This document shows, in pieces, positions 1-6,137 of a DNA stretch of 13,241 bases; position 1 is the stretch's first letter, and every line of letters begins with the position of its first letter. The position numbers and the translations under genes are program-made. This stretch comes from JBKJZO01 sp046715235 (GTDB lineage Bacteria > Actinomycetota > Actinomycetes > BP-191). The stretch covers positions 1 to 13,241 of the forward strand of contig JBKJZO010000022.1 of the NCBI GenBank assembly GCA_046715235.1, in the 5' to 3' direction. Under the pieces are notes generated by a model, which saw only the letters and a list, made by a program, of their open reading frames with translations, did not search any database and was not told the origin of the DNA.

Positions 1-817
1 GCGGTGGCGGTGGCGGTGGCGGTGGCGGTGGCGGAGGTGGCGGTGCTCCTTCCGACCAGGTGACCGTCGCGCCGACTGGAGCGTTCGCCGCGAGCCAGTC
101 TGCCGAGGTCCCGTGTCCCGACAGCACTGAGCCACCGGCGGGAATCGGCATGCCGACCCTGTATGAGCTGAGTGCGACGATTCTGTTGTCGGACCCAACT
201 GCGACCTCGTAGCCCCACTGGTTGGCAGGCGAGTTGCCCGACCCGGTGTATCGCACGAGGAAGTCGGTCGTTCGGTAGATGTTCGTTCCGTTGAGCGCCC
301 GCTGTGCCCCGCCGATCTGCACCAGGTTGCTCGCGGGCGGCGGTGGCGGTGGGGGCGGGGAGCCGGGCGGGGGCGTGCCCGACCCCGGGTAGGAGACAGG
401 CTGACCGACGCGGACCCTCGACAGCAGCCACGATCGCGCGGTTCCGTGGCCGGAGAGCACTACTCCGCCGGTCGGAATCGGCATGCCGGACTGGTTGGTC
501 GTTTGCTGGTCGCGAATGGCGGTGGCGATGCCGTTCTGCACCGCTACTTCTGCGCCCCAGCGGTTCGCGGGCGACACGGTCTGAGCGCCGGCGCGGGTGA
601 AGATGACGAGCTTGTTGGTGCCGCGCGCGATATTGGTGCCCTCAACGGCGAACGTGGATCCGCCGGCTTGCGCGTTTCCAATCGCGGCGCTCGCGGGTGT
701 TTGCAAAGACACGGCTATCGAGCAGGCGACAATGGCCACTGACAATCGCTTGCGCCGGGCAGTAGTGCGCGGTTTTGGTGACGCTCCGCGAGTGATTGAC
801 TGCTTACTCTGCGCCAT
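1..817 (-). CDS. Secreted modular surface protein with SGHG modules and polyproline linkers (3' end beyond window)
   Basis: Reading from ATG at 817 gives 272 codons with no stop before the left edge, so the C-terminus is missing. Residues 1-45 are a long basic n-region (A-R-R-K-R), a hydrophobic core and an A-S-A-A cleavage region, which indicates export. Two modules follow, at about 46-144 and 165-254. Each has N-I-x-R, S-P-A-N-x-W-G-x-E-V and G-M-P-I-P-x-G-G-x-V-L-S-G-H-G. Proline linkers follow each module, and the last is 14 prolines running off the edge. The SGHG core resembles a motif I associate with secreted glycosidase-type proteins (phosphodiester glycosidase relatives); that is recall, not proof. 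The upstream neighbour at 1003-2685 is a clear paralog over this whole length and ends in a polysaccharide deacetylase, so a catalytic or cell-wall domain may follow here. ATG 817 is supported by GGGGGA at 825-830. The function is unknown. Confidence 0.85.
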   Translation of the reverse strand, partial: MAQSKQSITRGASPKPRTTARRKRLSVAIVACSIAVSLQTPASAAIGNAQAGGSTFAVEGTNIARGTNKLVIFTRAGAQTVSPANRWGAEVAVQNGIATAIRDQQTTNQSGMPIPTGGVVLSGHGTARSWLLSRVRVGQPVSYPGSGTPPPGSPPPPPPPPASNLVQIGGAQRALNGTNIYRTTDFLVRYTGSGNSPANQWGYEVAVGSDNRIVALSSYRVGMPIPAGGSVLSGHGTSADWLAANAPVGATVTWSEGAPPPPPPPPPPPPPP

Positions 818-832
818 ACTGCGTTCCCCCAC

Positions 833-857
833 CAGGCTCATTCGATTGGCGAGCCTG
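833..857 (-). promoter_or_regulatory. Conserved 5' leader hairpin of the left-edge surface gene
   Basis: CAGGCTC and GAGCCTG form a 7-base perfect stem around an 11-base loop just before the ribosome binding site (825-830). A related stem with the same loop end (GAATGA on the transcript) precedes the paralog. It could control initiation by closing or exposing the site. I cannot match it to a known riboswitch class. Confidence 0.4.
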
Positions 858-874
858 CCCCCAACAATGTGCGC

Positions 875-942
875 ACTTTACGGCTGGCGTTTACCGCCCG
901 TAAAGGTCAAATGCGAAAGTAGCCCAAATGGGCGATTTGTCC
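875..942 (-). promoter_or_regulatory. Promoter and conserved upstream elements of the left-edge surface gene
   Basis: On the minus strand, TTTACG (899-904) and TAAAGT (875-880) make a -35/-10 pair with an 18-base spacer. Further upstream are TTCGCATTT (909-917) and GGACAAAT (935-942). The same elements lie in the same order before the paralog, and the 30-base distance between GGACAAAT and TTTACG is identical in both. Conservation in two otherwise diverged intergenic regions argues that these are real binding sites. The predicted transcript start is near 868. Confidence 0.55.
891..903. promoter_or_regulatory. BldD-like operator over the -35 element
   Basis: TTAC-CGCCC-GTAA matches the published BldD consensus TNAC-N5-GTNA on both halves and overlaps the proposed -35. 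It lies within a larger inverted repeat, CTTTACGG (876-883) and CCGTAAAG (898-905). BldD is a c-di-GMP-binding regulator of actinobacteria. The paralog's promoter keeps only the GTAA half. Confidence 0.35.
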
Positions 943-1002
943 AGTTCCGATATCGGCGGAAACGTCCGAGAGCGCTTATTTGCGAACCGGCCGGAGCGCT
1001 AG

Positions 1003-2685
1003 CTAGGGCGCGACGCAGAAGCCCCTTTCGGCGAGCCCGTCGAGGATCAGTGGCAACGCATCCGCCGTTGCAGGGAACACGTCGTGCATGAGTACGACGG
1101 ACCCGTTCGACACGTTGTTGACGACTCGATCGCGGAGAAGCTCAGGCGGATCGGTACCTCTGAAATCGCGCGAGTCACTCGCCGGGTCCCACAGCACCAT
1201 GCTCATGCCCTGGCTCGTGGCGATGCCACGGACGGCATCGTTCCATTCGCCGAACGGCGGACGCCATTCAGCGGGCTGCGGGGCACCGGCCGCGATGATC
1301 GCGTCACTCGTTCGCGAGAACTCACTGGCGACCGCGCTCGAACTGAGCTGGGGAAGATTAGCGTGGCTGAACGAGTGGTTGCCCACCTTGTGGCCGTCGA
1401 GGAATTCGCGGCGCACGACCGAGGGATTGTTCGAAGTTTGGTCGCCGATCACGAAGAACGTGGCTTTCGCGCCGCGGGCCTTCAGCGTATCGAGGATGCG
1501 ACCAGTCACCTCTGGATAGGGGCCGTCGTCAAAGGTCAACCGCACATATCCCGCGGAGCATGCTGCCGGGGGAGGCGGTGGCGGTGGCGGTGGCGGGTCG
1601 CCGGGCCAGACCAGGGTCACGCCGACCGTGCCGTTTGTGCTGAGCCAGTCAGCTGAGGTGCCGTGGCCGGAGAGCACGGAGCCGCCAGCGGGAATGGGCA
1701 TGCCGACCTTGAACGAGCTGCGAGCGATGATCTTGTTGTCGGATCCGACTGAGACCTCGAAGCCCCACTGGTTGGCCGGTGAGTTGCCGGAGCCGGTGTA
1801 GCGGACCAGGTAGTTGGTCGCGCGGGCGATGTTGGTGCCGTTGAGCAGCCGAGTCGCCGAACCGATCCGCACTTCATTGCCGGCCGGCGGTGGTGGCGGT
1901 GGCGGTGGCGGCGGAGGAGGAGGAGGAGGAGGAGGAGGAGGAGGACTTCCACCGGGCCAGGTGACGGTCGCTCCCACAGGTGCGTTTGCGTTCAGCCAGT
2001 TGGCGGAGGTGCCGTGGCCGGAGAGCACGGAGCCGCCGGCTGGGATCGGCATGCCGACCTGGTTGGCCCTGCGGGCGATGATCTTGTTGTCGGCGCCGAC
2101 GGAGACCTCGAAGCCCCACTGGTTGGCCGGTGAGTTGCTGGAGCCGGTGTAGCGGACGAGGTAGTTGGTGGTGCGGTAGATGTTGGTGCCGTTGAGCACC
2201 CGCGTCGCTGTACCGATCCGGACTTCAGTAGCCGAGGGCGGCGGCGGTGGCGGTGGCGGCCCCGGCACCGGAGGTGGGGTGTCGGATCCCGGGTAGGCAA
2301 CGGGCTGACCCACACGAACGTTGGTGAGCAGCCATAGTCTCGCCGCGCCGTGGCCGGAGAGGACCGCTCCGCCGGCTGGAATCGGCATCCCCGCCTCGTT
2401 GCTCGTCTGCTGATCGCGCACGGCGGTGGCGAGTCCGTCGAGCACCGCAACCTCCGCCCCCCATCTGTTGGCAGGTGAGACGGTCTGCGCCCCGACGCGG
2501 GTATAGAGAACGAGCGTGTCGGCGGCTCGCGCGATATTCATTCCCTCAATGGGGAACGTCGATCCGCCGGCCTGCGCGTTTCCGATCGCGGCAGTCGCGG
2601 GTGCCTGCAGCGACAGTGCGACGGCGCTGGAGACAACCGCGAGAGCTAATGGTTTCCAGAACGCCGACCGGATGCGCCCCGCCAT
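1003..2685 (-). CDS. Secreted polysaccharide deacetylase (CE4/NodB) with three N-terminal SGHG modules
   Basis: This 560-residue protein should be exported and deacetylate an N-acetylated or O-acetylated polysaccharide; peptidoglycan, chitin and xylan are all family substrates. Residues 1-33 are a signal peptide (R-I-R, hydrophobic core, A-T-A-A). Modules of about 95 residues lie at about 34-133, 152-246 and 269-362, separated by proline runs; the longest is 20 prolines (248-267). The C-terminal NodB domain (about 376-560) has T-F-D-D (D386, D387), H437-x3-H441, R-P-P-F-G (475-479), W-D-P near 499 and L-M-H-D with H534. These are the catalytic and metal-binding signatures of CE4, so it should be active. 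An in-frame GTG at 2688 directly precedes the ATG. I chose ATG 2685 because it aligns with the paralog's ATG-GCG and overlaps the stop of a small upstream ORF. Substrate and module function are not determinable. Confidence 0.9.
   Translation of the reverse strand: MAGRIRSAFWKPLALAVVSSAVALSLQAPATAAIGNAQAGGSTFPIEGMNIARAADTLVLYTRVGAQTVSPANRWGAEVAVLDGLATAVRDQQTSNEAGMPIPAGGAVLSGHGAARLWLLTNVRVGQPVAYPGSDTPPPVPGPPPPPPPPSATEVRIGTATRVLNGTNIYRTTNYLVRYTGSSNSPANQWGFEVSVGADNKIIARRANQVGMPIPAGGSVLSGHGTSANWLNANAPVGATVTWPGGSPPPPPPPPPPPPPPPPPPPPAGNEVRIGSATRLLNGTNIARATNYLVRYTGSGNSPANQWGFEVSVGSDNKIIARSSFKVGMPIPAGGSVLSGHGTSADWLSTNGTVGVTLVWPGDPPPPPPPPPPAACSAGYVRLTFDDGPYPEVTGRILDTLKARGAKATFFVIGDQTSNNPSVVRREFLDGHKVGNHSFSHANLPQLSSSAVASEFSRTSDAIIAAGAPQPAEWRPPFGEWNDAVRGIATSQGMSMVLWDPASDSRDFRGTDPPELLRDRVVNNVSNGSVVLMHDVFPATADALPLILDGLAERGFCVAP
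1885..1944 (-). repeat. Trinucleotide tract encoding 20 consecutive prolines
   Basis: Twenty CCN codons; the last ten on the plus strand (1915-1944) are pure AGG units, giving a perfect polypurine run. Other proline-coding GGN tracts in the two paralogs lie at 2-43, 334-360, about 1570-1598 and about 2238-2266. Unit gain or loss would change linker length without shifting the frame. Such runs stall ribosomes and normally need EF-P. Confidence 0.85.
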
Positions 2686-2747
2686 CACAGGTTCACTCGA
2701 TATTCCGGTAACGCTGCGCGAGCGACTCGTCGCTTACGTAGAGTCAT
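2685..2747 (-). CDS. Putative 20-residue basic leader peptide coupled to the deacetylase gene
   Basis: ATG at 2747 opens a 20-codon frame, MTLRKRRVARAALPEYRVNL, ending in TGA. The last base of the stop is the A of the downstream ATG (TGATG), the usual geometry of translational coupling. AGGGA at 2756-2760 lies 8 bases before the ATG, whereas the deacetylase ATG has no good ribosome binding site of its own. In the downstream paralog the gene's own ATG sits at the corresponding place behind the conserved hairpin. It could therefore be a regulatory leader, or an N-terminal extension split off by a frameshift. It is too short for codon statistics to decide. Existence as a translated peptide is inference. 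Confidence 0.45.
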   Translation of the reverse strand: MTLRKRRVARAALPEYRVNL

Positions 2748-2763
2748 TTAGCATTTCCCTAAG

Positions 2764-2784
2764 CAGGCTCATTCTTTTGGCCTG
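2764..2784 (-). promoter_or_regulatory. Conserved 5' leader hairpin of the deacetylase gene
   Basis: CAGGC and GCCTG pair around an 11-base loop, and AGGGA follows on the transcript 3 bases after the stem. The block shared with the paralog runs roughly CAGGCTCATTC-nn-TTGGC on the plus strand. The stem here is 5 bases, against 7 in the paralog. Confidence 0.35.
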
Positions 2785-2801
2785 TCCCCAGTAATTGCGT
2801 C

Positions 2802-2868
2802 AATCTAGGGCGCGATCCTCATGCCGTAAAGAGAAATGCGAATCGTGTCCGGGATGAGGCATTTGTCC
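2802..2868 (-). promoter_or_regulatory. Promoter and conserved upstream elements of the deacetylase gene
   Basis: On the minus strand, TTTACG (2825-2830) and TAGATT (2802-2807) are separated by 17 bases. Upstream are TTCGCATTT (2834-2842) and GGACAAAT (2861-2868), the elements shared with the paralog. The predicted transcript start near 2795 gives a leader of about 110 bases holding the hairpin and the small coupled ORF. Confidence 0.55.
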
Positions 2869-2945
2869 GGTAAATACATTCGTGCCCGTGCAGGACACGG
2901 CGATGCGTGCGGAAACGAGAACCGGTACTTGGCGTCTAAGCAGTC

Positions 2946-3992
2946 ATGAGCATCGAGCAAGGACGACGCCTGCTGTACGCCTTAGCGGCGGCCACACTGA
3001 TGATGGTTTCCATCACGGCCGGCGTGCTGATCACCAAGTCGCTGGAACGTGACGATCCCAGCCCATCGACGGTCGCGCCGGCAGCCGCGTCGACACCTGG
3101 GGAGGCGACACCAAGCGCCTCGACGGCAAGCGCCGCCACGGCCACCGAAGCTCCCTTGACTGATGCAGGCCTACTCGCGGCTGTTACCAAGGCCGGGGAT
3201 GTAGTACTCGTCGACCCCGACACTGCGGCGGTCGTGCAAACCGTCTCGTCAGCGAGCGGAGGAACGCCCGCTGAGCGAGTCGCCTGGCACGCCGCGACCG
3301 GCGTCGCCTACTTCAGTCGACCGGATGGTGACTGTTACTCCATCTGGCAATCCCGTCCCGAGAGTCGCGCCAAGGCAAGGCACCTGGGAAGCGGACAGCT
3401 ACTTGCTGTCAGCCCCGACGGAACCAGACTTGCCATCTCGACATGCCGCGACGCAACAGCCGGCAACGTCGACGTCATCGACGCGAAGTCGGGCAAGACG
3501 ACCGTCTCACTGCCGCTCTCGACGTTGCCCTACGATCAAGGTGGCGGCATGTGGTTGATCAGCGACATCGACTGGCGACCCGACAGTGCCGCGATCGTCG
3601 TCACCGCCGGGTGGGAGGAGGAATTCGGCCAGTTCCTGATCGATCTGCGGAAGTTGCCACAATCGGTTACGACTGCGCCGCTCGTACCCGTCAAGACGAC
3701 GTTCGAGGAGAGCTACCACACGGTCGAGTACGTCGGCACTCGCCTCGTGATGTCAGGCAGCTGCTGCTACCCGGAGAACAAGAGCAATCGCGTCGTCGTG
3801 CGCGACGGCAAGTCCGGCGAACTGTCGTCGCTGATGACCGAGTCGGTGTTTGACCTCGCTGCCGATTCGAAAGGCCGTCTGCGCTACCTGACCAGTCGCG
3901 GCTCTGAGGGCGCAGCTGAGCTGTGGGCACTCGACCGGCTCGACGGCGTACCGCGAAAGATCGGTGGGGAGTTCATCGCGATCGACTGGTGA
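2946..3992 (+). CDS. Membrane-anchored beta-propeller-like extracytoplasmic protein
   Basis: This is a 348-residue protein. A short basic start (G-R-R) leads into one hydrophobic segment at about 10-30 without a clear cleavage site. An Ala/Ser/Thr/Pro-rich linker (about 36-70) follows, then a soluble region of about 275 residues. That region has propeller-like strand patterns such as V-S-P-D-G-T-R-L-A-I, V-D-V-I-D-A-K-S-G-K and D-I-D-W-R-P-D-S-A, as in WD40/TolB-type repeats. I infer an N-terminal anchor with a propeller outside the membrane, possibly for protein or ligand binding. A Cys-Cys pair (S-G-S-C-C-Y-P) lies near residues 276-277. It is divergent from the deacetylase gene and shares its 5' intergenic region. 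No Shine-Dalgarno precedes ATG 2946, so the start is less certain or the message may be leaderless. No specific family is recognised. Confidence 0.8.
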   Translation: MSIEQGRRLLYALAAATLMMVSITAGVLITKSLERDDPSPSTVAPAAASTPGEATPSASTASAATATEAPLTDAGLLAAVTKAGDVVLVDPDTAAVVQTVSSASGGTPAERVAWHAATGVAYFSRPDGDCYSIWQSRPESRAKARHLGSGQLLAVSPDGTRLAISTCRDATAGNVDVIDAKSGKTTVSLPLSTLPYDQGGGMWLISDIDWRPDSAAIVVTAGWEEEFGQFLIDLRKLPQSVTTAPLVPVKTTFEESYHTVEYVGTRLVMSGSCCYPENKSNRVVVRDGKSGELSSLMTESVFDLAADSKGRLRYLTSRGSEGAAELWALDRLDGVPRKIGGEFIAIDW

Positions 3993-4115
3993 GCCGGTAC
4001 GCAACCGTGGCGTGCAGGCCACAGTCGCGAACCGGTGAAACCGGAGCGCGCCGGGCAGATCCAATGTTGTGCAAGCGAGTACGAGCGTGCTCGCACCAAG
4101 CCCGGAGGGCCCAGC

Positions 4116-4853
4116 ATGGCAGTGGATACGAGCAATCCTGCGCCGACTAAGCCGGACGCGTCGGTGCAGCCAGATCAAACCCCGCAGGCCCCCGGAAGGC
4201 GTATGCCCGGAAACGGGGGGCGCCTGCTCGCTGTCTTCGCCGTAGTCATCACGCTCTTCGCTGTCGGCGCGCTCAGGCTGCCGGACTGGCTTCCGTCACT
4301 GCGGAACCCCTTCGCCACCAAGACTGTCGACCGCACGCCACCACCGGTGCTCAAGTCGCTCGAGGACCTGCACCAGTACCGAGCCGCCACTGGCCACTTC
4401 CAAGTCATCGTCGACGTGGAAGAGGACGCGAAGTACCTGCCGTCAATCCTCAAGGGTCAGCGCACTCTCTTCGTCGCGACCGGGACGGTCGACGGCATCG
4501 TCGACTTCTCGCAGATCACCAGCGACGCAGTGGTCGTCGGGGCCGACCGTACGACCGTCAGTCTCATCGTGCCGCAGGCGACTCTTGGCCAGGTGCGCGT
4601 CGACCCCGCGGGCAGCTACGTCTTCGAGCGCAAGCGCGGCCTGCTCGACCGGCTGGGCGGAATCGTTGCCGACAGCCCGACGGGTGACGGGGAGCTCTAC
4701 CAGCTGGCCGAGGCCAAGATGCTCGCCGCCGCCGGAGGCGACAGCGGCATTCGTGCGCGGGCCGAGGAGAACACGCGAGCCATGCTGACGTCGCTGCTCA
4801 AGTCGCTGGGCTTCACCGCGATCAGCATCACGTTCGCCCCTCCCGCCACCTGA
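4116..4853 (+). CDS. DUF4230 family membrane-anchored protein
   Basis: This protein is 245 residues long. Residues 1-35 are a polar, Pro-rich N-terminus. One membrane segment lies at about 36-54 (R-L-L-A-V-F-A-V-V-I-T-L-F-A-V). A DUF4230-type domain fills about 78-240, with the typical start V-L-K-S-L-E-D-L-H-Q-Y-R-A-A, then V-I-V-D-V-E-E-D-A-K-Y-L-P and a Leu/Ala-rich helical end. The molecular function of DUF4230 is unknown; the topology suggests a domain on the outer face of the membrane. The frame is open back to an ATG at 4035, but GGAGGG at 4104-4109 sits 6 bases before ATG 4116, and the upstream codons look non-coding, so I chose 4116. It is followed after 44 bases by the iron permease gene, which has its own operator, so co-transcription is possible but not required. 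Confidence 0.85.
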   Translation: MAVDTSNPAPTKPDASVQPDQTPQAPGRRMPGNGGRLLAVFAVVITLFAVGALRLPDWLPSLRNPFATKTVDRTPPPVLKSLEDLHQYRAATGHFQVIVDVEEDAKYLPSILKGQRTLFVATGTVDGIVDFSQITSDAVVVGADRTTVSLIVPQATLGQVRVDPAGSYVFERKRGLLDRLGGIVADSPTGDGELYQLAEAKMLAAAGGDSGIRARAEENTRAMLTSLLKSLGFTAISITFAPPAT

Positions 4854-4863
4854 CCGGCTGGAC

Positions 4864-4897
4864 TTAGGGCACCCTTACCTTTTAGGGTGACCTAACC
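4864..4897 (+). promoter_or_regulatory. DtxR/IdeR-type iron box overlapping the promoter of the iron permease gene
   Basis: TTAGGGCACCCT at 4864-4875 and AGGGTGACCTAA at 4884-4895 form a 12-base inverted repeat with one mismatch and an 8-base spacer. Each side resembles the actinobacterial DtxR/IdeR box (TTAGGTTAGGCTAACCTAA); the 19-base windows 4864-4882 and 4877-4895 each match it at 12 positions by eye. The downstream gene is an iron permease, so iron-dependent repression is the natural reading. The repeat covers a possible -10 (TAGGGT, 4883-4888) lying 18 bases after a possible -35 (TGGACT, 4859-4864). Confidence 0.75.
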
Positions 4898-5776
4898 ATG
4901 GGCGAGTCACTGCTGATCCTGCTGCGCGAGGGCTTCGAGGCCTCGCTGATCGTCGCGATCCTGTTCGCCTATCTACGCCGCATCGACCGCCTGAGCCTCG
5001 CGAGATCGGTCTGGCTCGGGGTCGGCGCCGCCGCCGCCCTGTCCCTGTTCATCGGCGTGGTCATCCATCTGACGGTCGGATCGCTCGAGGGCGCCAACCG
5101 CATGCGGTCGTTCGCCGCGATCTCAATCGTCGCGGCCGTCGTACTCACCTGGATGGTTTTCTGGATGCGGCGCCAGAGCCGTGCCATAAAGGGCGAGCTC
5201 GAGCACAAGATCGATGCCGCGCTGCTGTCTGGGAACATCACGCGGGGCCTGGTCCTCGTCGCGTTCTTCGCCGTGCTGCGCGAGGGGATCGAGACTGCGT
5301 TGTTCCTGATCGCCGCCATGACCACTCCCGGTACGTCGACGGGTTCTGTCGTCGCCGGCGGGCTCATCGGGCTCGCGTTGTCGATCGTCCTCGGTTACCT
5401 CGTGTACGTCGGCGGCCACCGCATCCCGATGCGCACGTTCTTCCGCGTCACCGGAATGATCGTCGTCATCTTCGCCGCCGGGTTGTGCGCCAAGGCGGTG
5501 CTCTTCCTGCAGGCGTCGGGCGATCTCGGCACGGTCAACAACGCCTTCTACAACGTGACGCAGTACTCGGTGCTGACCAACAGCTCGCAGGTCGGCAGGT
5601 TCCTCTCCGGTTTGTTCGGCTGGGACCCGCGGCCCTCGATCGAGCAGGTGCTCGCGTGGGTCATCTACATCGTGCCGACGACCTACTTCTTCCTCCGCGA
5701 CCACCGGCCACCGGCGCCCGACGTCAAACCTGGCGTGCTCAAGCAGTCGAAGGCCCGCGCTGCAAAGGGGTCGTGA
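4898..5776 (+). CDS. FTR1 family high-affinity iron permease
   Basis: This 292-residue integral membrane protein has about seven hydrophobic segments, the usual size for bacterial FTR1/EfeU proteins. The family imports iron across the cytoplasmic membrane. Two R-E-G-x-E motifs, R-E-G-F-E (10-14) and R-E-G-I-E (128-132), supply the conserved glutamates of the iron path; both are intact. The C-terminus is a short polar, basic tail. Of the usual EfeU partners, no EfeO lipoprotein or EfeB peroxidase gene is in the window. The ATG lies two bases after the iron box, leaving little room for a separate ribosome binding site. Translation either uses the AGGGTGA inside the operator or starts on a leaderless message. 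The gene ends 6 bases from the end of the convergent DUF4242 gene. Confidence 0.93.
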   Translation: MGESLLILLREGFEASLIVAILFAYLRRIDRLSLARSVWLGVGAAAALSLFIGVVIHLTVGSLEGANRMRSFAAISIVAAVVLTWMVFWMRRQSRAIKGELEHKIDAALLSGNITRGLVLVAFFAVLREGIETALFLIAAMTTPGTSTGSVVAGGLIGLALSIVLGYLVYVGGHRIPMRTFFRVTGMIVVIFAAGLCAKAVLFLQASGDLGTVNNAFYNVTQYSVLTNSSQVGRFLSGLFGWDPRPSIEQVLAWVIYIVPTTYFFLRDHRPPAPDVKPGVLKQSKARAAKGS

Positions 5777-5782
5777 CAGCGC

Positions 5783-6031
5783 TCAGGCAGTGACGGTGAT
5801 CTCGTGAATCTCGTCGGCGGGGTGACCGGCCTTGTCATGGATCCGCTGCAGGGCCTCGGCGCTGGGCGCATCACTGAGACAGAAGACGTGTCCCGTTTTG
5901 GGATCACCCCACGCCTGCTTGAAGGCGACGCCTTCCTCGTCCTGGATGGCAAGGTCTGCCCGGTGGGCTTCGAGCAGCTGCTCCGCGGTTACTCCGACCA
6001 TGTGAGTGTGGACGTCCATGAACACAGCCAT
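5783..6031 (-). CDS. DUF4242 family small protein, SCO4226-like (nickel-binding family)
   Basis: The protein is 82 residues starting M-A-V-F-M-D-V-H-T-H-M, with A-I-Q-D-E-E-G-V, G-H-V-F-C-L-S-D-A-P-S-A-E-A and I-H-D-K-A-G-H-P-A-D-E-I. This is the pattern of Streptomyces SCO4226 and related DUF4242 proteins, small cytoplasmic ferredoxin-fold proteins for which nickel binding has been described. The histidines of the V-H-T-H segment are candidate ligands. An open frame extends 18 codons further upstream, but AGGAGGA at 6035-6041 lies 3 bases before ATG 6031, so I place the start there. It converges on the iron permease with a 6-base gap and is divergent from the GNAT gene at 6138. The link to metal handling beside an iron transporter is suggestive only. 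Confidence 0.85.
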   Translation of the reverse strand: MAVFMDVHTHMVGVTAEQLLEAHRADLAIQDEEGVAFKQAWGDPKTGHVFCLSDAPSAEALQRIHDKAGHPADEIHEITVTA

Positions 6032-6137
6032 GGCTCCTCCTGCGATCGTCGCCACCCCAGGGAAGGGCAGCCCCAGAACCCACACTGTCCATCGATCCGC
6101 GACTGTGGTCTAGGTGCCCATCCGGTAACTTCCTGCT

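Noticed and set aside
1..375. GGTGGC tracts as a microsatellite or CRISPR-like repeat
   Set aside because: They are in-frame proline codons of the surface genes; there are no spacers and no conserved repeat unit.
2748..2870. c-di-GMP (GEMM-I) or c-di-AMP (ydaO) riboswitch before the deacetylase gene
   Set aside because: A GACGCAA string recalls part of GEMM-I, but the other conserved blocks of either class are absent and the leader of about 110 bases is mostly used by the hairpin and small ORF.
2886..2900. CCGTG-N5-CACGG inverted repeat between the divergent genes
   Set aside because: Only five bases per arm in GC-rich DNA, with no second copy and no matching promoter element for the 2946 gene; likely chance.
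4035..4115. 27-codon upstream extension of the DUF4230 frame
   Set aside because: The extension has no ribosome binding site and ends next to GGAGGG followed by ATG 4116, a far better start.
5123..5704. 193-codon Asp/Glu/Arg-rich frame on the minus strand
   Set aside because: Exact antisense of the FTR1 gene; its charged composition is what antisense of a hydrophobic membrane protein gives.
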